A stretch of DNA of 64,000 nucleotides from Spirochaetales bacterium. GTDB lineage: Bacteria; Spirochaetota; Spirochaetia; JABEVK01. Under the pieces are notes generated by a model. That model saw only the letters and a list, made by a program, of their open reading frames with translations. It did not search any database and was not told where the DNA came from. A program made the position numbers and the translations under genes. Shown here one piece after another: positions 24,798 through 33,568 of the stretch (positions within the stretch are counted from its first letter, which is position 1; each line of letters opens with the position of its first letter). Where the stretch lies: assembly GCA_947478845.1 (NCBI GenBank), contig CANJXC010000013.1, forward strand, positions 36,747 to 100,746, given 5' to 3'.

Positions 24798-25994
24798 TTA
24801 GCTATCCATCGCTTTGTCGGGGTTGGAAACTATCTCGGTAACCCGTACACCGAAGTTTTCATCGATGACCACAACTTCACCCTTAGCAATCAGCTTATGG
24901 TTGACCAAAATGTCGACCGCTTCTCCGGCGAGTTTGTCGAGGGCGATGATAGTACCTTCCCCCATGGACAGGATTTCCTTGATCTGCTTTTTGGCTCGTC
25001 CGAGCTCGACGGTCACCTCCATGGCGACATCCATCAAGAGCCCTATGTTTCCTTGTTCTCCTGGAGAGTATCCGGAGTTGAGGTGTGGAAGCTGCACCCC
25101 TTGAACGGCGGGGTACATTCCCGGTCCCGGTGCGTAGCCTTGCGGGGGGTAGCCAGGAGGAGGATAACCTCCCTGCTGGGGGTAGCCTTGCGGCGGATAA
25201 CCCTGCTGAGGAAAACCTTGTGGCGGGTACCCGCCTTGTGGTTGAAAACCCTGCTGGGGTGCACCAAACTGCTGGGGCTGATAGGAACTGGGCATTCCAC
25301 CCTGCTGAGAAGCTCCCGCCTGAGAGCTTTGGTTTCCCTGTTGGGAAGTTCCGCCACCGGCACCGGTCATCGAACGCAGGAAACTGGCGTCAAAAACCTC
25401 AATTAGCCGGTAGGAATCAGAATCCGCCATTACGGTCCAGGTAGCGGTGATCAGCAATTCACTGGACGTGGAAATCGTTGCCTTGACAGTTTTCTGTCCC
25501 CCAACCGGCCCAGGGGCGAATTGCTGCGTAGTTTTCCGGCTCAAAGTTGTGACGAGCGAACCGGAAAGCATAGAAGCCATTTCTTCGAGGGCACCAATGC
25601 CGGTTTCGTTGAGTTCCACCTCGGCCTGTCCCATAATGGCACCTGCCAATTGAACCGCATCCTCGGGGTCAAGATAAAATGCATGATCGGCATTCAGGTC
25701 ACCAGTGAAGTCGGCACGAAGCTCCACCACCTCCTGACTGAGATTGTCGAGCAGCCCGTCTTTGTCAACGAGGTCAAAAGTAGGCAAGTTCAAGGTGACT
25801 TTTTTTCCGTTGATCATGCCGGCTAGGGCGTTGGTCAGACCTGGAACCGCATCCTTGAACATGGCCTTGAGGGCAGATTCTTCGGAAGAAGATAATCCCT
25901 TCTGGGCCGGCTGAGAAGAACCGCCACCTCCACCGCCTCCGCCACCCATGAGCAGCGCGTCGATTTCGTCCTGAGACAGGGTCAGGTCACTCAT
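24798..25994 (-). CDS. fliY: Flagellar motor switch protein FliY (CheC-SpoA type)
   Basis: Part of the C-ring that reverses motor rotation. The N-terminal LSQDEIDALL (6-15) matches the CheY-P binding peptide also seen in FliM here. A nine-glycine tract follows (17-25), then a CheC-like domain (about 35-205), a long Pro/Gln/Gly linker with PPQGY-type repeats (239-300), and a C-terminal SpoA/FliN domain (MDVAMEVTVELGRAKKQIKE onward, 321-398). At 398 residues it is normal for FliY; the repetitive linker is unusually PQG-rich. It begins 4 bp after fliM. Confidence 0.95.
   Translation of the reverse strand: MSDLTLSQDEIDALLMGGGGGGGGGSSQPAQKGLSSSEESALKAMFKDAVPGLTNALAGMINGKKVTLNLPTFDLVDKDGLLDNLSQEVVELRADFTGDLNADHAFYLDPEDAVQLAGAIMGQAEVELNETGIGALEEMASMLSGSLVTTLSRKTTQQFAPGPVGGQKTVKATISTSSELLITATWTVMADSDSYRLIEVFDASFLRSMTGAGGGTSQQGNQSSQAGASQQGGMPSSYQPQQFGAPQQGFQPQGGYPPQGFPQQGYPPQGYPQQGGYPPPGYPPQGYAPGPGMYPAVQGVQLPHLNSGYSPGEQGNIGLLMDVAMEVTVELGRAKKQIKEILSMGEGTIIALDKLAGEAVDILVNHKLIAKGEVVVIDENFGVRVTEIVSNPDKAMDS
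25095..25280 (-). repeat. PPQGY-type tandem repeats inside fliY
   Basis: Residues 239-300 of FliY consist of imperfect 5-6 residue units (GYPPQ, GFPQQ, GYPPP) linking the CheC-like and SpoA domains. The composition suggests a flexible, possibly phase-separating or length-variable linker. Confidence 0.75.
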
Positions 25995-25997
25995 GGT

Positions 25998-27023
25998 TTA
26001 ATCCTCTCCTTCATCGGTCAGTTCCTCAAAGTCCACTTGCTGAAGGTCTTCGAGCACCTTCGTGATCTGAACAGCCACACGGTTTCCCATGAGGCCGGGT
26101 CGGCAATGGAACTTTTTACGGTTGCCGATGGTGAAGACCAAGGGGTCCTCGATGTTCGTGTTGGACAGCCTGACAATATCACCAGGCTTGAGGCTGGCCA
26201 CTTCTCGCATCGGCAGATTGATCTTACCGATTTCTGCCACCATATTGACAGTGATTCCCGCTAGACGGTCGCGGATGGTATTCAGGTTTTCTGTGGTACC
26301 ACCACGGCGAACCGAGGAGTACCAATACTGGGCCGACAGTTTGCTGATGATAGGCTCAATGGTCAGGTAAGGAATACAGAAGTTCATCATACCTTCCACC
26401 TCTCCGAGCTTGGTTTCCAGGGTAACCAGAACAACCATCTCAGTAGGAGGAACAATCTGAGCAAACTGGGGGTTGACCTCGATTTGACCCAAGCGGGGCC
26501 TCAAGTCGATAACCGACGACCAGGCTTCTCTCATGTTCCCTAGAATCCGCACGATGATACCTTCCATGACCGACATCTCAATCTCGGTGAGGTCACGGGT
26601 TACCTTCACGCCTTCGCCGGGTCCGCCAAAAAGACGGTCAATGATGCTGAAAGTCACTGCGGGGTCGATTTCCAGGATGGCCGAGCCTTTCAAGGGATCC
26701 ATGTTGATGACGGCCAAGGTGGTTGGGTTGGGGATGGATCGGATGAACTCTTCGTAAGTGAGCTGATCAACCGAAGCCACATGCACTTGAATAAGGGTGC
26801 GCAGTTGGGCCGAAAGGCTGGTCGTGGTCAGGCGTGCAAACGACTCGTGCATGGAGCTGACAGTTCGGATCTGTTCCTTTGAAAACTTGTCGGGGCGCTT
26901 GAAGTCATAGATCTTGATCTTCTTCTGATCCGTGACCTTGGTGACTTCCTCGCTCTCGATGTCCCCCGTGGAAATTGCCGTGAGAAGCTGGTCGATTTCG
27001 TCTTGGGACAGAACTTCCGTCAT
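25998..27023 (-). CDS. fliM: Flagellar motor switch protein FliM
   Basis: C-ring protein that binds CheY-P and sets rotation direction. The N-terminal LSQDEIDQLLTAI (5-17) is the CheY-P binding helix. The middle CheC-like domain (about 45-235) includes SSMHESFARLTTTSLSAQLR and GGPGEGVKV, and the C-terminal SpoA domain spans about 255-330 (DRLAGITVNMVAEIGKINLP). At 341 residues the length is standard. fliL lies 15 bp upstream and fliY 3 bp downstream. Confidence 0.97.
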   Translation of the reverse strand: MTEVLSQDEIDQLLTAISTGDIESEEVTKVTDQKKIKIYDFKRPDKFSKEQIRTVSSMHESFARLTTTSLSAQLRTLIQVHVASVDQLTYEEFIRSIPNPTTLAVINMDPLKGSAILEIDPAVTFSIIDRLFGGPGEGVKVTRDLTEIEMSVMEGIIVRILGNMREAWSSVIDLRPRLGQIEVNPQFAQIVPPTEMVVLVTLETKLGEVEGMMNFCIPYLTIEPIISKLSAQYWYSSVRRGGTTENLNTIRDRLAGITVNMVAEIGKINLPMREVASLKPGDIVRLSNTNIEDPLVFTIGNRKKFHCRPGLMGNRVAVQITKVLEDLQQVDFEELTDEGED

Positions 27024-27038
27024 AGCGGAGAGTCTCCT

Positions 27039-27602
27039 TTAGATACTTTCAGCGATGATAAACTGGAGGAACGCCACATCACGTACCCGACCGTCTTGGA
27101 GGATATCATTGATTTTCATGCGGATCTCTTCCTTGAACTCATCCTCACGTTCTTTCATTTCCTTACCGGTTTTTGTGCCGACTAGCCTGCGAATCAAGTC
27201 TTGAATCTGCGGAATGCGACCTGTAAGCTCTGTGTAAATACGAACATCGGCCTTGGCGTCGTAAGCCAACTGAACCTTAAGAATGACCGATCTACCTGGG
27301 TCATCGGCGGTAGTGGCGCGGATATCAGGAATGGAGGCGAACCACTCATGGACTGGTGGTTTCAAGTTGTACACCGGGGAGGCCTCAACCGTTTGCTGCT
27401 GCGGTTTGTCGCCCTGCATCAGGCTGAAGACGATGACGGATACAGTAGCAGAGAGGAGAATGGCGCCAATAGCACCAGCGACGATTTTGAGAATGAGAAT
27501 GACGAACTCAGGCAGGGGCCCGCCTTTCTTCTTCGCGCCCTCTTCTGCCCCCGCATCGGTTGGTGCTGCATCGAGGGCTTCTTCTTCTTTTTCTTTCGCC
27601 AT
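27039..27602 (-). CDS. fliL: Flagellar basal-body protein FliL
   Basis: Single-pass membrane protein that rings the stator and supports torque. It has an acidic/Lys-rich cytoplasmic N-terminus (KEKEEEALDAAPTDAGAEE), one membrane helix (VILILKIVAGAIGAILLSATVSVIVFSL, about 34-61) and a periplasmic SPFH-like domain with VILKVQLAYDAK and the C-terminal VRDVAFLQFIIAES. In Borrelia and Treponema motA and motB sit directly upstream of fliL; here flbD is the direct neighbour. Confidence 0.93.
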   Translation of the reverse strand: MAKEKEEEALDAAPTDAGAEEGAKKKGGPLPEFVILILKIVAGAIGAILLSATVSVIVFSLMQGDKPQQQTVEASPVYNLKPPVHEWFASIPDIRATTADDPGRSVILKVQLAYDAKADVRIYTELTGRIPQIQDLIRRLVGTKTGKEMKEREDEFKEEIRMKINDILQDGRVRDVAFLQFIIAESI

Positions 27603-27619
27603 AAGGCTCTCCCAGTTTA

Positions 27620-27880
27620 CTAGTTAATCAGTTTATCGGCGTTTTTGTGGGCATGTAAAGCCCCAATTGCATCGGCGACGGCCTCCCGGACAAGCGACAG
27701 GTCAGTAAGGGACTTGCGATAGGTAAGAATCCGCTGCTGAAGGGTCTCCAAGCTGTCGCGCAAAACATATCTTTTACCGGAAACCAGCGTTACAGAAACG
27801 TCCGGACGCGCTTCTAGGGTTTCGATTTGGTGCGGATTCAAGTAGAAAATACTGCCGTCAAGGCGGGTCACTTCAATCAT
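27620..27880 (-). CDS. flbD: Small flagellar protein FlbD (SwrD-like)
   Basis: 86-residue protein of the small FlbD/SwrD family (not the Caulobacter regulator), linked to motor power in other bacteria. MIEVTRLDGSIFYLNPHQIE at the N-terminus and VTLVSGKRYVLRDSLE in the middle are the family core. I start at ATG 27880, which has GGAGGAAAC; an upstream TTG (27898) lies in the terminator's T-tract and is unlikely. The gene begins only 16 bases after the T-run of a strong terminator, so its expression probably depends on read-through. The usual downstream motAB pair is absent. Confidence 0.92.
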   Translation of the reverse strand: MIEVTRLDGSIFYLNPHQIETLEARPDVSVTLVSGKRYVLRDSLETLQQRILTYRKSLTDLSLVREAVADAIGALHAHKNADKLIN

Positions 27881-27896
27881 GTTTCCTCCGTCGGGC

Positions 27897-27928
27897 AAAA
27901 AAAAAGGCAGGATTAGTATCCTGCCTTT
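27897..27928 (-). terminator. Strong intrinsic terminator between flgE and flbD
   Basis: On the minus strand an 11-bp perfect stem (AAAGGCAGGAT paired with ATCCTGCCTTT, loop ACTA) is followed by about nine T residues. It lies 29 bases after the flgE stop and directly abuts the flbD ribosome binding site (27881-27888), in the middle of the flagellar gene block. Confidence 0.9.
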
Positions 27929-27957
27929 CTCTTTACAAAGTCAAGACTTGATTAGAC

Positions 27958-29349
27958 TTAGCGCTTGAGGCCCAAGAGTTCTTGAATCATTTGGTCTGCG
28001 GTCTGAATGGTGCGGCTGTTAGCTTGGAAACCACGTTGTGTTACAATCATATCAGTGAACGCATCCGCGAGGTCCACGTTGGCCATTTCCAGTGCACCGG
28101 AAATAAACTTGCCCTTGCCTGCGGTGCCCGAGGCACCCACGTTGGCGTCACCGGAGTTGTTGGTCTTGGCATAGGTGGATTCACCAGCCTTTTCTAAGCC
28201 GCCGGGATTGGTGAAGCTTGCGAGAGCCACCTGTCCGAGAACGCGGTTTGTACCGTTGGAATACACTCCGGTGACCTGTCCACTTCCGTCAATACCGAAG
28301 TTTTCAAGGTAGCCCATGCCGTAGCCGTCCTGGCGGAAGCTTTTATTGCTGGATTTGTCGGCAAACTGTGTGGTGGAGTTTTCGTAGGCACCTACTTTAC
28401 CGATGTTGAGGTTCATGGTTTGGGTGGCACCGGGTTGCCCAGCGTTGGAACCCTGAACGGTAAATGTCAGGGGAATGCTCAAGTCACCGGTATTACGGAT
28501 CTGTCCGGCGCTGTCAGTGACTGAGGCCAAGGCACCGTCGTTGCCAAACTTCACAATGTAGGTGTTGCCGGCCGGAGGGGTACCGAAACCGACGCCCAGT
28601 TTATTATCGAAGGTGGTGTTTTCGGGGTCAATTTTGACGGTGGCCAGCCACTGGTTGGGAACATCGGGGGCGTTGGGGTCCCGCTGATAGGTGACAACCA
28701 ACCGATGGACGTTACCGAAGGTATCGTAGACGCTCTTGTCCACCGGCCAGGTGTTCTTCTGGGTGTCACTGACGCTGGAGGTTGGGGTCAAAACGGCAAG
28801 GTTCTTGTCGAGGTTACAAGCGAAATCGACGTTAGTGGTGGCCTTGGCAGGGTCTTTGCTTCCGATGGGAATGTTCAATTGCGTGGTGTCGCCGGCTGCT
28901 TTTACGATGCTTTGACCATTGATGGTCTGGGCCATCCATCCCTGAACCTTCAGCCCTGTTGAGGGGTTGACCAGGGTCCCATTGCTGTCGAGACCAAACG
29001 AGCCCGCTCGCGTGTAGAAACTCTTGTCACCATCCTTGAGGATAAAAAACCCGTTTCCCTGGAGAGCCACATCGGTGTTCACGCCGGTGGTCTGGAGGGC
29101 TCCCTGGGTGAATACGGTGTCGATGGCGGCCACAGTCATACCTAGGCCGACTTGCTTGGGGTTCACACCTCCCACGTCTTCGTTGGGCCTTGCGGCTCCC
29201 TGCATGGTCTGGCTGATCATATCCTGAAAGCTCACCCGGCCTTTTTTGAATCCGGTGGTGTTGACGTTCGAGATGTTGTTGCCGATGACGTCCATGCGCG
29301 TCTGATGGTTCTGAAGCCCGGAAACACCGGCGTACAGTGATCGCATCAT
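27958..29349 (-). CDS. flgE: Flagellar hook protein FlgE (spirochaete type)
   Basis: Builds the hook joining rod and periplasmic filament. The N-terminal rod/hook block ([22 protein letters not shown], residues 4-25) and C-terminal block ([35 protein letters not shown], 426-460) are typical. Spirochaete FlgE proteins form covalent lysinoalanine cross-links between Lys165 and Cys178, with Asn179 important, as shown in Treponema denticola. Here Lys165, Cys178 and Asn179 occur at exactly those positions, counting from the first of two Met codons. It follows flgD by 2 bp and is followed by a strong terminator. 463 residues. Confidence 0.97.
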   Translation of the reverse strand: MMRSLYAGVSGLQNHQTRMDVIGNNISNVNTTGFKKGRVSFQDMISQTMQGAARPNEDVGGVNPKQVGLGMTVAAIDTVFTQGALQTTGVNTDVALQGNGFFILKDGDKSFYTRAGSFGLDSNGTLVNPSTGLKVQGWMAQTINGQSIVKAAGDTTQLNIPIGSKDPAKATTNVDFACNLDKNLAVLTPTSSVSDTQKNTWPVDKSVYDTFGNVHRLVVTYQRDPNAPDVPNQWLATVKIDPENTTFDNKLGVGFGTPPAGNTYIVKFGNDGALASVTDSAGQIRNTGDLSIPLTFTVQGSNAGQPGATQTMNLNIGKVGAYENSTTQFADKSSNKSFRQDGYGMGYLENFGIDGSGQVTGVYSNGTNRVLGQVALASFTNPGGLEKAGESTYAKTNNSGDANVGASGTAGKGKFISGALEMANVDLADAFTDMIVTQRGFQANSRTIQTADQMIQELLGLKR

Positions 29350-29351
29350 AA

Positions 29352-29813
29352 TTATTTGCCCTCCACTTGGCTGATCTTCTGAACACTGGAATAATCGTAA
29401 TACTTGTCGCCTACCAGAACTTGCGGGTATTGACCGGGTGTCACCTCGGTCACAGTCCCCTTGACTATCTCGCCGTTGGACAGGATTTCAACGCTTTTGC
29501 CCAAAGTGCTGACGGCTTGAGAGGCGTTGAGCACGCTCTGCACTTTGCCGAAGCTTGTGGACATATTGGTCATCTGCTCCAAGGACGAGAACTGGGCCAT
29601 CTGTGCGATGAAGTCCTTGTCCTGCATGGGAGCCGTGGGGTCCTGGGTTGTGAGCTGGGTGATCAGGATTTTCAGGAAGTCATCTTTCCCGAGATTTTGT
29701 GGGCTGGCCGCCTTGCCACCATTGAGGGCTTTGTTGAACGTGTCGACCTGTTGGGCCACTTTGGCTTGGTCGATGGCACTCATTTGCGGACTGATCGAAC
29801 TGATTGCATCCAT
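29352..29813 (-). CDS. flgD: Flagellar hook capping protein FlgD
   Basis: Scaffold for hook polymerisation, removed when the hook is complete. The conserved N-terminal FlgD domain is clear: [23 protein letters not shown], then [17 protein letters not shown] (about 42-83). The C-terminal part is short ([19 protein letters not shown], then [16 protein letters not shown]), so this 153-residue form lacks the longer Tudor/FnIII-like end of enteric FlgD, as is usual for spirochaetes and Firmicutes. It lies between fliK and flgE. Confidence 0.95.
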   Translation of the reverse strand: MDAISSISPQMSAIDQAKVAQQVDTFNKALNGGKAASPQNLGKDDFLKILITQLTTQDPTAPMQDKDFIAQMAQFSSLEQMTNMSTSFGKVQSVLNASQAVSTLGKSVEILSNGEIVKGTVTEVTPGQYPQVLVGDKYYDYSSVQKISQVEGK

Positions 29814-29833
29814 GTTTATTCCTTTTTACCTTT

Positions 29834-31096
29834 CTAGGCCGTCAAGTTCACGGTTTTTTCGCTCCAAGAGCTAATGCGGGAGGCCAAGGGCAACTCACTC
29901 GTTGCAGAGGCCACATTTCGTCCGTAGTTCAGCGCTTGGATTCCCGGTCGACTCTTGAACTCTGGTGTTTGTTGACGCTGATCGTTTCCCACCGAGACCT
30001 GAATGTTCATTTCACCGAATCCACCATCGCGAAACGACTGTAACAATTGCCCCATGTTTTCTTGCAAGATTTCCTTCACGCTCTGATTCTCGACAAAAAT
30101 CTCGCCCGCTAAATGGCTGTTGTTCAGATTCAGCGCAACTTTGATTTTACCCAGGGTTTCCGGGTAGAGGGTCATGTGGATTTCACCCTTGTTGTCATTA
30201 CTGAGAATGATGCGGGCTTGCTCCACCAACTGACCGTAGCCCTTTTCCACCAGAAACTTCTGAAAAGCTGCAGCATCCTGAGGCGCCACGGGTGTGTTCT
30301 TCGGCGTGACTTCAAAGGGTTCTTTAGGCTTTCCAGAAATTGCCTGATAAACAACCTGGACTCCTTCAACGGGCTTGGTCTCAACTTTGGCATTGACCTG
30401 TGCACCCTGAAACGTCACCAAGGATTCGGTGGCTTCTGCTTCGGTTTTACGTACCTTTTCCTTGTCGGTCCGTTTATCAATCACGGTCACTTTAGGCCCC
30501 GAATCCTTTTCAGCTTTCTTGGCCTCGGACTTCAGCAACGCCTCAAACTTGGGAGCTTCGGCTGCCATCGGTTTGTCGGAAGCGGCCCTATCTGGAACAG
30601 TTTTGGAGAGCTTGGGAGAAGTTCTGACTCTCTCGGCCTGCTCAGACGCTTCTTCCTTGGCCACCTTGGACGCTGAGATCGGCGTTGGAGAGCCTGCTTG
30701 GGCAGGCGCATGGGAGACAGGCTCTACGGCAGTGCGTTGGAGGCTTGCTGCGATAAGTGAGGCCTCGGCGTCACTAGGTGCGTTTTTTTCCTTCACGTCT
30801 TTTTTTGCTTCAGGTTTACGCTCGGGCCGGGAAACCTCGGTTTCGGGTTTGACCTTGGACGCAGACGCAGGTTGAACAGCCCTTGGAGTGGCTGACGAAT
30901 CGGTTTTTAGCGGGGTCTCAACCTTTGTTTTCGTTTCAACCTTGACCGGGGTCTCAGTCTTTACCCCGACCAGTGCCTTGAGTTTGGAATCGAACGACTC
31001 AAGGTGTTTCGGTGCCGGGGTGGTAGCACTTTGAGGACCGGGCTTGTTCTTGGAAAGGACTTTTCCCGCATCAAGATGCGGGACGGCTAGTGCCAT
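29834..31096 (-). CDS. fliK: Hook-length control protein FliK
   Basis: Molecular ruler that triggers the FlhB switch. Starting at ATG 31096 (GGAGG site) the protein has 420 residues. About 240 residues are low-complexity Lys/Glu/Thr/Ala/Pro-rich sequence (KVETKTKVETPLKT and similar), as expected of the disordered ruler. The C-terminal Flg_hook domain (about 320-400) has EIHMTLYPETLGKIKVALNL and ILQENMGQLLQSFRDGGF. Longer upstream frames lack a ribosome binding site. It corresponds by position to spirochaete TapI/FlbC. Confidence 0.9.
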   Translation of the reverse strand: MALAVPHLDAGKVLSKNKPGPQSATTPAPKHLESFDSKLKALVGVKTETPVKVETKTKVETPLKTDSSATPRAVQPASASKVKPETEVSRPERKPEAKKDVKEKNAPSDAEASLIAASLQRTAVEPVSHAPAQAGSPTPISASKVAKEEASEQAERVRTSPKLSKTVPDRAASDKPMAAEAPKFEALLKSEAKKAEKDSGPKVTVIDKRTDKEKVRKTEAEATESLVTFQGAQVNAKVETKPVEGVQVVYQAISGKPKEPFEVTPKNTPVAPQDAAAFQKFLVEKGYGQLVEQARIILSNDNKGEIHMTLYPETLGKIKVALNLNNSHLAGEIFVENQSVKEILQENMGQLLQSFRDGGFGEMNIQVSVGNDQRQQTPEFKSRPGIQALNYGRNVASATSELPLASRISSWSEKTVNLTA

Positions 31097-31134
31097 GCAA
31101 AACCTCCGTGGCGTGACCGTCCCGGAGGAGTAGG

Positions 31135-31770
31135 TCAGCTGCCTGTTTTGCGAGCCATTTTCCGCTGGATGGCTGCTGCACGTTCCGGTGGGAACTTCGA
31201 CAGCCAAGCGGAAACGATGGAATTGGTACCGTTGGCCTTGGCCAGTTCCTCGGTGACTCGGAACAGGTCTATCAGGTCTTGGTCTTCCATCTTGAGCAGA
31301 ATCTGCACGGCCGTTACAGGCGGCATGCTGTTCAGATACTTCGAGTTCTGCACAAGGTTCGCCTTCTTATCGTCGGCGGCTTTCAGGGCTTCGTTAAAGG
31401 AATTCTGCTGGTCTTCGAGAGCCTTTTGCTGTTCGGTGAGAGAGTTCTGCTTCTGAAGCACCTCGTCGTTCTGTTTCTTGAGGTCAGCAGTCTGAAGACC
31501 GAGCTCCTCCTGCAAAATGGACAAAGAATCTTCGCGTTTGATCAGTCGTTCTCGGTCGAGCAGCAGGGGATCCTCAGCGTTTATCTGGCGTTCTGTGGAG
31601 GTGAAACCAACCATTTTGAGCAGGGGCAGAGCCACCTGGCGGGCATCGACGAGCCCTAAAATGTCGAGCCAGAGGAACCCGACGAGCGAAAGCAGGACGA
31701 TGAGGAGGAGCAGGCCCAGAATACGGCCCAAGACGTTCGCGCTTTTTCCGGGGGTCTTAGCCAAGGGCAT
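31135..31770 (-). CDS. flbB: Periplasmic-flagellum collar protein FlbB (MotE-like)
   Basis: FlbB is a base component of the spirochaete collar, which recruits stators. The 211-residue protein has one membrane helix (ILGLLLLIVLLSLVGFLWLDI, about 17-37), a long coiled coil (about 68-140; DSLSILQEELGLQTADLKKQN onward) and a C-terminal MotE/MgtE-N-like helical domain (PPVTAVQILLKMEDQDLIDLFRV). Its end lies 39 bp before the fliK start, and its ATG overlaps fliJ by 14 bp. It is a strong taxonomic marker for spirochaetes. Confidence 0.92.
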   Translation of the reverse strand: MPLAKTPGKSANVLGRILGLLLLIVLLSLVGFLWLDILGLVDARQVALPLLKMVGFTSTERQINAEDPLLLDRERLIKREDSLSILQEELGLQTADLKKQNDEVLQKQNSLTEQQKALEDQQNSFNEALKAADDKKANLVQNSKYLNSMPPVTAVQILLKMEDQDLIDLFRVTEELAKANGTNSIVSAWLSKFPPERAAAIQRKMARKTGS

Positions 31771-32215
31771 CCTCCAACGGCCTCATTTTGCGGATAAACG
31801 CAGCGGTATTCAAGTCATCGAGCCGAAGGATTTCTAGGTGTTTCTGCGTTTCGGAAAACTCAGCGAGTTGACGCTCGGACAGTTTTTCGAGGGTTTTCAC
31901 TTTCTTGCGGGCCTCGAGGTATGCGGCCATCTTTTCCTCCCGCTCCACCAGTTTGGTTGCTAGGGCCTTTTCTTTTGCCTCGATTTCGAGTGCCAACCGC
32001 TGCGCATAGAGGTCAAAGCTCCGCAACGCAGACCAGTGGGTTCCGGCACTTTGCCGCCCCAAAAAACTCGTTTGTGTTCGGGTCATCAATTCGACAATAG
32101 CCAATTCGAGCACCTGGCACTGGCCGTTCACCGTTGCCAGAGCTTGCCCGGCCACTTTTTCCGCGGCCAGCCGCAGGCCTAGGATTTTTTGAAGGCGGAA
32201 CCGAAACTTGGCCAT
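31757..32215 (-). CDS. fliJ: Flagellar export protein FliJ (FlbA)
   Basis: Coiled-coil stalk protein that fits inside the FliI ATPase ring and links it to FlhA. The 152-residue, almost wholly helical sequence begins AKFRFRLQKILGLRLAAEKVAG, the usual FliJ start, and keeps heptad-like spacing to the end. It overlaps the fliI stop by 1 bp and the flbB start by 14 bp. Identification rests on the N-terminal pattern, length and position after fliI. Confidence 0.9.
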   Translation of the reverse strand: MAKFRFRLQKILGLRLAAEKVAGQALATVNGQCQVLELAIVELMTRTQTSFLGRQSAGTHWSALRSFDLYAQRLALEIEAKEKALATKLVEREEKMAAYLEARKKVKTLEKLSERQLAEFSETQKHLEILRLDDLNTAAFIRKMRPLEDALG

Positions 32216-33564
32216 CAGGCTTCCTCCGTGGTGTCCGAGATCGCCAGTCCGGCGATAGTCCCAGCCCTTTGCAGGGTTTGCAGGTAGGGAGCTTTCTCCT
32301 CGACCTTTTGAACCAGAAACTCGCGGATTTCCCTGTACTTCTTGATCGCGAGGTCGATGTCTGGGTTGGAACCGGCCGCATAGGCCCCGGCATTGATGAG
32401 GTCTTCGGCTTCGGTGTAGACGGCAAGGTGACGGCGAAGGATCTCGAAGGCTTCGCGGGCAAGCGGGCTGGTGATCTTGGTAGCCAATCGGCTAACCGAC
32501 TTAAGCACATCGATTGCTGGATAATGCGACTGCTCGGCCAGGCGACGCGAAAGGACAATGTGGCCGTCAAGAATGCCTCTCACGGCATCGGCAATGGGAT
32601 CATCCATGTCATCACCATCGACAAGAATAGTGTAGAGGCCGGTGATGGTGCCGATTTTTGCGGTACCCGCCCTTTCGAGCAGTTTGGGTAGCAGGCTGAA
32701 CACACTTGGGGTGTACCCCTGCCGGGCCGGAGGCTCGCCGACGGCCAACCCGATTTCCCTCTGAGCATAGGCAAAACGTGTGACCGAGTCGAACAGAAGC
32801 ATGACGTCTTTTCCGCGGTCCCGGAAGTACTCAGCGACGGCGGTAGCAACATAGGCGCCGCGAAGGCGTGACAACGCAGGGGTGTTCGAGGTGCTCACCA
32901 CGATCACGGACCTTGCCAAACCCTCTTCTCCGAGCTCGCTTTCGATAAACTCGTTTACCTCGCGACCCCGCTCGCCTATGAGAGCCACCACGTTGATATC
33001 GGCACTGGTATTGCGCGCAATCATTCCGAGCAAGGTGCTCTTACCCACCCCAGAACCGGCAAAAATGCCCATGCGTTGACCTTTGCCCAGAGGAATCAGT
33101 GTATCGATGGATCTGACCCCAGTGGCGACTTTGCGGGTGATTCGCCCTCGGTCGAGAGCATCAGGGGGGTTATGTACGGCAGGATAACGCAACGTGGAAC
33201 CGATCTCGCCCTTGCCGTCGATGGGTTTACCCATGCCATCGAGCACTCGTCCGAGCAGGCGGTCGGAAACCTGAACATGCAGGGACTCCCCCATGGCCTT
33301 GACCCGACAACCGATTTCCAAACCGTCAACTTCCTGGTACGGCATGAGCTGTACCGTTTTCCCGTGCAGTCCGACCACCTCGGCCCAGACTTCTCGTGCT
33401 GAACCTGCCTCTGGGTTTCCCATCTCAATACGGCATAGTTCGCCCACGACGGCCTGTGGACCGAGGGCTTCGATCAGCAACCCCTGAACTCGTGTCACCC
33501 TTCCCACAAACTTTTGGGGGTCGGTATTCTCTACAGTTGTCAGGTACTTGTCAAACAAACTCAT
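32215..33564 (-). CDS. fliI: Flagellum-specific export ATPase FliI
   Basis: Hexameric ATPase of the flagellar export apparatus, related to F1 beta. ATG 33564 gives 449 residues starting MSLFDKYLTTVEN, a normal FliI length; the frame is open further upstream but overlaps fliH without support. Walker A is AGSGVGKST (169-177). VVALIGERGREVNEFIE and DVMLLFDSVTRFAYAQREIGLAVGEPPARQGY are the catalytic Glu, Walker B and family signature. It begins 4 bp after fliH. Confidence 0.97.
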   Translation of the reverse strand: MSLFDKYLTTVENTDPQKFVGRVTRVQGLLIEALGPQAVVGELCRIEMGNPEAGSAREVWAEVVGLHGKTVQLMPYQEVDGLEIGCRVKAMGESLHVQVSDRLLGRVLDGMGKPIDGKGEIGSTLRYPAVHNPPDALDRGRITRKVATGVRSIDTLIPLGKGQRMGIFAGSGVGKSTLLGMIARNTSADINVVALIGERGREVNEFIESELGEEGLARSVIVVSTSNTPALSRLRGAYVATAVAEYFRDRGKDVMLLFDSVTRFAYAQREIGLAVGEPPARQGYTPSVFSLLPKLLERAGTAKIGTITGLYTILVDGDDMDDPIADAVRGILDGHIVLSRRLAEQSHYPAIDVLKSVSRLATKITSPLAREAFEILRRHLAVYTEAEDLINAGAYAAGSNPDIDLAIKKYREIREFLVQKVEEKAPYLQTLQRAGTIAGLAISDTTEEA

Positions 33565-33568
33565 GACT

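Noticed and set aside
25095..25280. CRISPR-like repeat array
   Set aside because: The repeats are short, in frame and encode the FliY linker; no spacer structure or cas genes.
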